Below are positions 60,741 through 64,000 of a stretch of 64,000 nucleotides of DNA, piece after piece. The first letter of the stretch is position 1. Each line of letters starts with the position of its first letter. The position numbers and the translations under genes are program-made. The notes under the pieces were generated by a model, which did no database searches, was not told where the DNA came from, and worked only from the letters and a program-made list of their open reading frames with translations. The stretch is from Hyphomicrobium_A sp963728165 (GTDB lineage: Bacteria > Pseudomonadota > Alphaproteobacteria > Rhizobiales > Hyphomicrobiaceae): NCBI GenBank assembly GCA_963728165.1, contig CAVSIY010000006.1, positions 1,178,001 to 1,242,000 on the forward strand, given 5' to 3'.

Positions 60741-63104
60741 ATGCGAGCTTTGCACGTTTCCCATAACTACCTCGCCCAGTTCTTCGACGCGTGCTGGGTC
60801 CTGCGCGCGGCCCTTATCGTATCAGTGTTCGCCTTCATCACGCTCGGCCTGCCGCCGCAGACGCGCGAGGTCTACCGCGTCCTCGCCGACGACTTCCCCA
60901 ATCAGCACTGGCAGGTCGCCATGGGCTTCATGGCGCTGCTGGTGGCGAGCGGCTTCATCTGGCATTGCGGCCGGCAGGCGACGCTCATCGAGCGCCAGAG
61001 GCTGCTCGAGCAAACGAACGTGGAAGGCGCGCTGCTGCGCTGGTTGCCGCGGCTCTTCGCCGCCCTGGTCCCGCTCGGCGCCGCGCTCGGCCTCTATACG
61101 ACGATCAGGGAAGCGGAAACGACGGCGAACCTGGTCAAGAGCGTTGCCGCCAAGCGGGACTGGCCGGAGCTCAACGACGTCTACCAGCTGATCGCCGTGT
61201 CGCCGTCGCGGCTGTGGATTGCGACGCTGATCGCCATCGGCTTGGTCGGCGTCGTTCTGGTGGCGACCATATTCCGCACGCGCGGCAAGCATTGGAAATA
61301 CAGCGAGCCGGGCAAGTGGCTGATCGGCACGGAGACGACGATCTTCTCCGCTGCGATTGCCCTCGTCTGCGTCGCCATGTTCTCGCTGGCGCCTCCGTGG
61401 CTGGCGCAAAGCATTGGCGTCGTGGCGATCTTCGGGCTGTTCCTCGCCGTTCTCGTGGTCGTCCTGAGCAACCTGCTGCTCTTGGGCGACACCCTCGGCA
61501 TCCCCCTGATCTGGATCCTCATAGCCGCGGCGGTCGGGCTCAATGCGTTCGACTTGAACGACAATCACCGCGTTCCGTTGGTCGAGCACGTGCGCAACGC
61601 GGCCGCTTCGACCGGACTCGGTCGCTCGTTCCGGCAGTGGTACACCTCGCGCAAGGATCGCAACTACTACGCCAAGAGCGACGAGCCCTACCCCGTCTTC
61701 ATCGTGGCTGCGGCTGGCGGCGGCGCCTACGCGGCGCACTACACGGCGACGTTCCTTGCCCGCATGCAGGACAGCTGTCCGAATTTCGCCCAGCACGTAT
61801 TTGCCATAAGCGGCGTCTCGGGCGGGAGCATCGGGGCCTCGCTCTTTGCGGGGCTGGCTAAGCTCAAGGCCAGCAACGAGGCGTACGTGGGCTGCAAGCT
61901 CGATCCCAAGGATCGGTTTTTCGAGAAGCGGACGCAGAAGTTCTTCGAGCAGGATTTCCTGTCGCCGGTGATCGCGGCGGCGCTGTTTCCCGACTTCGTG
62001 CAGCGCTTTCTTCCGTTCCCGGTCGGCCACTTCGACCGCTCGCGCGCGCTCGACGCCAGCATCGAGGCGGCGTGGCGCGACATGGCGAAGGACGCGGCAA
62101 AGGACGATCCGGCCGCAGCCACCATGGCCAACCCCTTCGAGGGCCCTTTCCTCGATCTGTGGACCCCGAAGCGGAACGACGAGGCCGTGCCGGCCTTAAT
62201 CCTCAACACCACCGAGGTCGCCAACGGCTACCGGATCGTGATGTCGCCGATCGCGACGGGGGCGGACGCCAGCACGCAATGGTCGAAGATCGCCCGTCTG
62301 CATCCGCTGTTGCCGCCCGATGCCAACGAGGCGACCGAGCCCGACATCAAGCTCTCGACCGCGGCCGGAATGAGCGCGCGCTTTCCCTGGGTGCTGCCGG
62401 CGGCGTCGGTCGAAACCGGCTCCGAGCGGAAGCGGATGCGGCTCGTCGACGGCGGCTATGTCGAGAGCTCGGGCGTCGATATTGCGCGCAAGCTGCTGGA
62501 GGCGCTCAAGGTCGCAGTCGACCGCACCAAGGACACGCCCGACGTCATGAACGCCAAGTTCTACCTCGTCGTGCTGATGGGGTACGAGGGCACGCCGGTC
62601 GCCGACCGAAGCTTCGGCGAGGCGCCGCTGCCGTTGCGCACGCTGATCAGCACGTGGCAGACGCGGGCTGAGATCGCCTTCAATGGCGCCTTCACGGAGG
62701 CTTGTCCTGAGATCGCGACCTGCATCGTGGAGGCCGCAAAGGAGACCTCATACCAGCGCGCGCTGGTCGAGCTGCCGGTGATCCCGATCTTCCTCAACCT
62801 GCGCGACTTTCACATCCCCCTGACCTGGCAGCTGACGCGGGCGAGCCGCGAGATCATTGCGCTGCATGCCGGCAACGCGGCTCGCTGCGAGCGCAATGAC
62901 ACCTTGATGATGACGTGGCCCGAAGAGCGCAGCCCGTATGACCGCATCGTCAAAGCGCTGGGCGAGAACAGCTGCAGTCTGTGCACCATGGAGTTCCGGC
63001 TCGCGCACCGCTCGGAGTCGCCTGAATGGGCCGACAGCCGCATCTGCACCCACTCGACAGCGGCACCCCTCGTGCCGACGACGACGAGCGCAATCGGCAA
63101 ATAG
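60741..63104 (+). CDS. Membrane-bound patatin-like phospholipase
   Basis: 787 residues from ATG at 60741, chosen because CGGGGACGA lies just upstream; a longer frame from 60546 is open but its first part is not protein-like. About seven to eight membrane helices fill residues 20-280 (AALIVSVFAFITLGL, AALVPLGAALGLYTTI, IATLIAIGLVGVVLVATIF, SIGVVAIFGLFLAVLVVVLSN). A patatin domain follows: AAAGGGAYAAHYTATFLARM (oxyanion glycines) near 323, the nucleophile motif AISGVSGGSIGASLFAG near 356, and RLVDGGYVESSG with the catalytic aspartate near 569. It probably hydrolyses membrane phospholipids or lipid esters at the inner membrane. It is divergent from the atp operon and convergent with smc (11 bp). 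Confidence 0.85.
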   Translation: MRALHVSHNYLAQFFDACWVLRAALIVSVFAFITLGLPPQTREVYRVLADDFPNQHWQVAMGFMALLVASGFIWHCGRQATLIERQRLLEQTNVEGALLRWLPRLFAALVPLGAALGLYTTIREAETTANLVKSVAAKRDWPELNDVYQLIAVSPSRLWIATLIAIGLVGVVLVATIFRTRGKHWKYSEPGKWLIGTETTIFSAAIALVCVAMFSLAPPWLAQSIGVVAIFGLFLAVLVVVLSNLLLLGDTLGIPLIWILIAAAVGLNAFDLNDNHRVPLVEHVRNAAASTGLGRSFRQWYTSRKDRNYYAKSDEPYPVFIVAAAGGGAYAAHYTATFLARMQDSCPNFAQHVFAISGVSGGSIGASLFAGLAKLKASNEAYVGCKLDPKDRFFEKRTQKFFEQDFLSPVIAAALFPDFVQRFLPFPVGHFDRSRALDASIEAAWRDMAKDAAKDDPAAATMANPFEGPFLDLWTPKRNDEAVPALILNTTEVANGYRIVMSPIATGADASTQWSKIARLHPLLPPDANEATEPDIKLSTAAGMSARFPWVLPAASVETGSERKRMRLVDGGYVESSGVDIARKLLEALKVAVDRTKDTPDVMNAKFYLVVLMGYEGTPVADRSFGEAPLPLRTLISTWQTRAEIAFNGAFTEACPEIATCIVEAAKETSYQRALVELPVIPIFLNLRDFHIPLTWQLTRASREIIALHAGNAARCERNDTLMMTWPEERSPYDRIVKALGENSCSLCTMEFRLAHRSESPEWADSRICTHSTAAPLVPTTTSAIGK

Positions 63105-63115
63105 GTCGGGATCGC

Positions 63116-64000
63116 TCAGCCGGCTTCGCGGAAGCGCTGGGCCGTCTCCAGGTCGACGGAGACGAGCTGGGAGATGCCCTTCTCGGCCATAGTGACGCCG
63201 AACAGCCGGCTCATGCGCGCCATGGTCATCGGGTGATGGGTGATGACCAGGAAGCGGGTGGCGGTGTCTGCCGCCATGCTCTCCAACAGCCGGCAGAATC
63301 GGTCGACATTGGCGTCGTCGAGGGGCGCATCGACCTCGTCGAGCACGCAGATGGGCGAGGGATTGGTCAAGAACACGGCGAAGATCAGCGACAGCGCCGT
63401 CAGCGACTGCTCGCCGCCCGAGAGCAGCGACAGCGTCGCCGGCTTCTTGCCCGGCGGCTTGGCGATGATCTCGAGGCCGCCCTCAAGCGGGTCCTCACCC
63501 TCGATCATCTCGAGCCGGGCCTCGCCGCCGCCGAACAGCGTGGTGAACAGCTTGCGGAAGTGACCATCGACGGCCTCGAATGCATCCTGCAGGCGCTTGT
63601 GCGCCTCGCGATTGAGCTGGCCGATGGCGGCGCGCAGCTTGGCGATGGCCTGCTCCACGTCGGCGCGCTCCGCATCGAGCCCGGTGAGCTGCGCGCCGAG
63701 CGTCTGCAACTCGTCGTCGGCCTGCAGGTTCACGCCGCCGAGGCGCTCGCGATCGGCCTTGAGGCCTGAAAGCTTGCGCTCGACCTCGGCGAGCGGTGCC
63801 AGCTCGGCGCCCGCCTCGACCTCGGCCACGGCAAGGCAGCCTTCGGGCGCCACGCCCAAGGCGTCGCGGATCTGGCGGGCCACGTCCTGGCGGCGCGTGC
63901 GTGCACCTTCGAGCCGGGCCTCGGTGCGCGCGCGCGTCTCACGCGCTTCCGTCACGGCCCCTTGCGCGGCGCGCAGCGCCTGCACACCGGCCTTGAGCGC
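63116..64000 (-). CDS. smc: Chromosome segregation protein SMC, C-terminal part, 5' end off the window
   Basis: 294 codons of the C-terminal end, running off the right edge in frame. The end of a coiled coil is followed by the ABC-type head: LEVIxxxDP-type sequence here LEMIEGEDPLEGGLEI, the signature LSGGEQSLTALSLIFAVFLT, Walker B ICVLDEVDAPLDDANVDRFC and H-loop VITHHPMTMARM. This is the standard C-terminal lobe of bacterial SMC, which with ScpA and ScpB organises the chromosome. It is 11 bp from the patatin stop, convergent. Confidence 0.93.
   Translation of the reverse strand, partial: ALKAGVQALRAAQGAVTEARETRARTEARLEGARTRRQDVARQIRDALGVAPEGCLAVAEVEAGAELAPLAEVERKLSGLKADRERLGGVNLQADDELQTLGAQLTGLDAERADVEQAIAKLRAAIGQLNREAHKRLQDAFEAVDGHFRKLFTTLFGGGEARLEMIEGEDPLEGGLEIIAKPPGKKPATLSLLSGGEQSLTALSLIFAVFLTNPSPICVLDEVDAPLDDANVDRFCRLLESMAADTATRFLVITHHPMTMARMSRLFGVTMAEKGISQLVSVDLETAQRFREAG

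Overview
The window looks like chromosome of a GC-rich alphaproteobacterium of the order Hyphomicrobiales (Rhizobiales), probably near Xanthobacteraceae or Hyphomicrobiaceae. Evidence: the split ATP synthase operon with b' and b subunits, the coxB-coxA-ctaB-ctaG-coxC cluster running into DUF983, SURF1, thrC and an M16 peptidase, the IalB and BcsS families, phasins, and an alphaproteobacterial initiator tRNA. The genus is inferred and was not tested by any search.

Positions 1-12.3 kb are loosely packed and look accessory. They hold a truncated PAS sensor, a phasin with a small exported protein, a PHB-depolymerase-type esterase behind a ribbon-helix-helix regulator with a visible operator, a PAS-GGDEF diguanylate cyclase, a PilZ protein, and a 905-residue DUF2235/second-hydrolase/membrane fusion. 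This part ends in decayed genes (a secreted protein, a truncated isochorismatase-family hydrolase, the tail of a serine recombinase) beside the initiator tRNA-Met gene at 12.3 kb. Several gaps over 400 bp and degenerate copies of a GTCCGCT/AGCGGAC-type motif are confined to this part.

Positions 12.6-37.4 kb are denser: a GT2/LAB_N/GT39 lipid-glycosylation module; pabBC; two small membrane proteins; three genes of unknown role (18.1-22.9 kb); an alpha/beta hydrolase; a DUF2147 protein; a DevBCA-type ABC exporter; a GIY-YIG gene between palindromic repeats; a TetR-controlled RND efflux system whose two pump genes are separated by three copies of a large CTAG-bounded double palindrome; BcsS; a second phasin; and an IalB-like protein.

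Positions 37.8-64 kb are core metabolism and bioenergetics: the aa3 oxidase with its assembly factors, thrC, an M16 peptidase, a RimJ-like acetyltransferase, a 1308-residue GGDQF-EAL membrane protein with a proline-rich tail, YqgE, a DsbD N-domain protein, a peroxiredoxin, the ispH-thrB-rnhA operon, a lipoprotein, the F0 operon atpI-B-E-F'-F, a membrane patatin and the 3' end of smc.

Four otherwise intact core genes (GT39, pabBC, M16 peptidase, atpF) each carry one net +1 frameshift. The shared sign, plus small deletions in the middle repeat copy at 32.8 kb, makes assembly or base-calling error a serious alternative to real gene decay.
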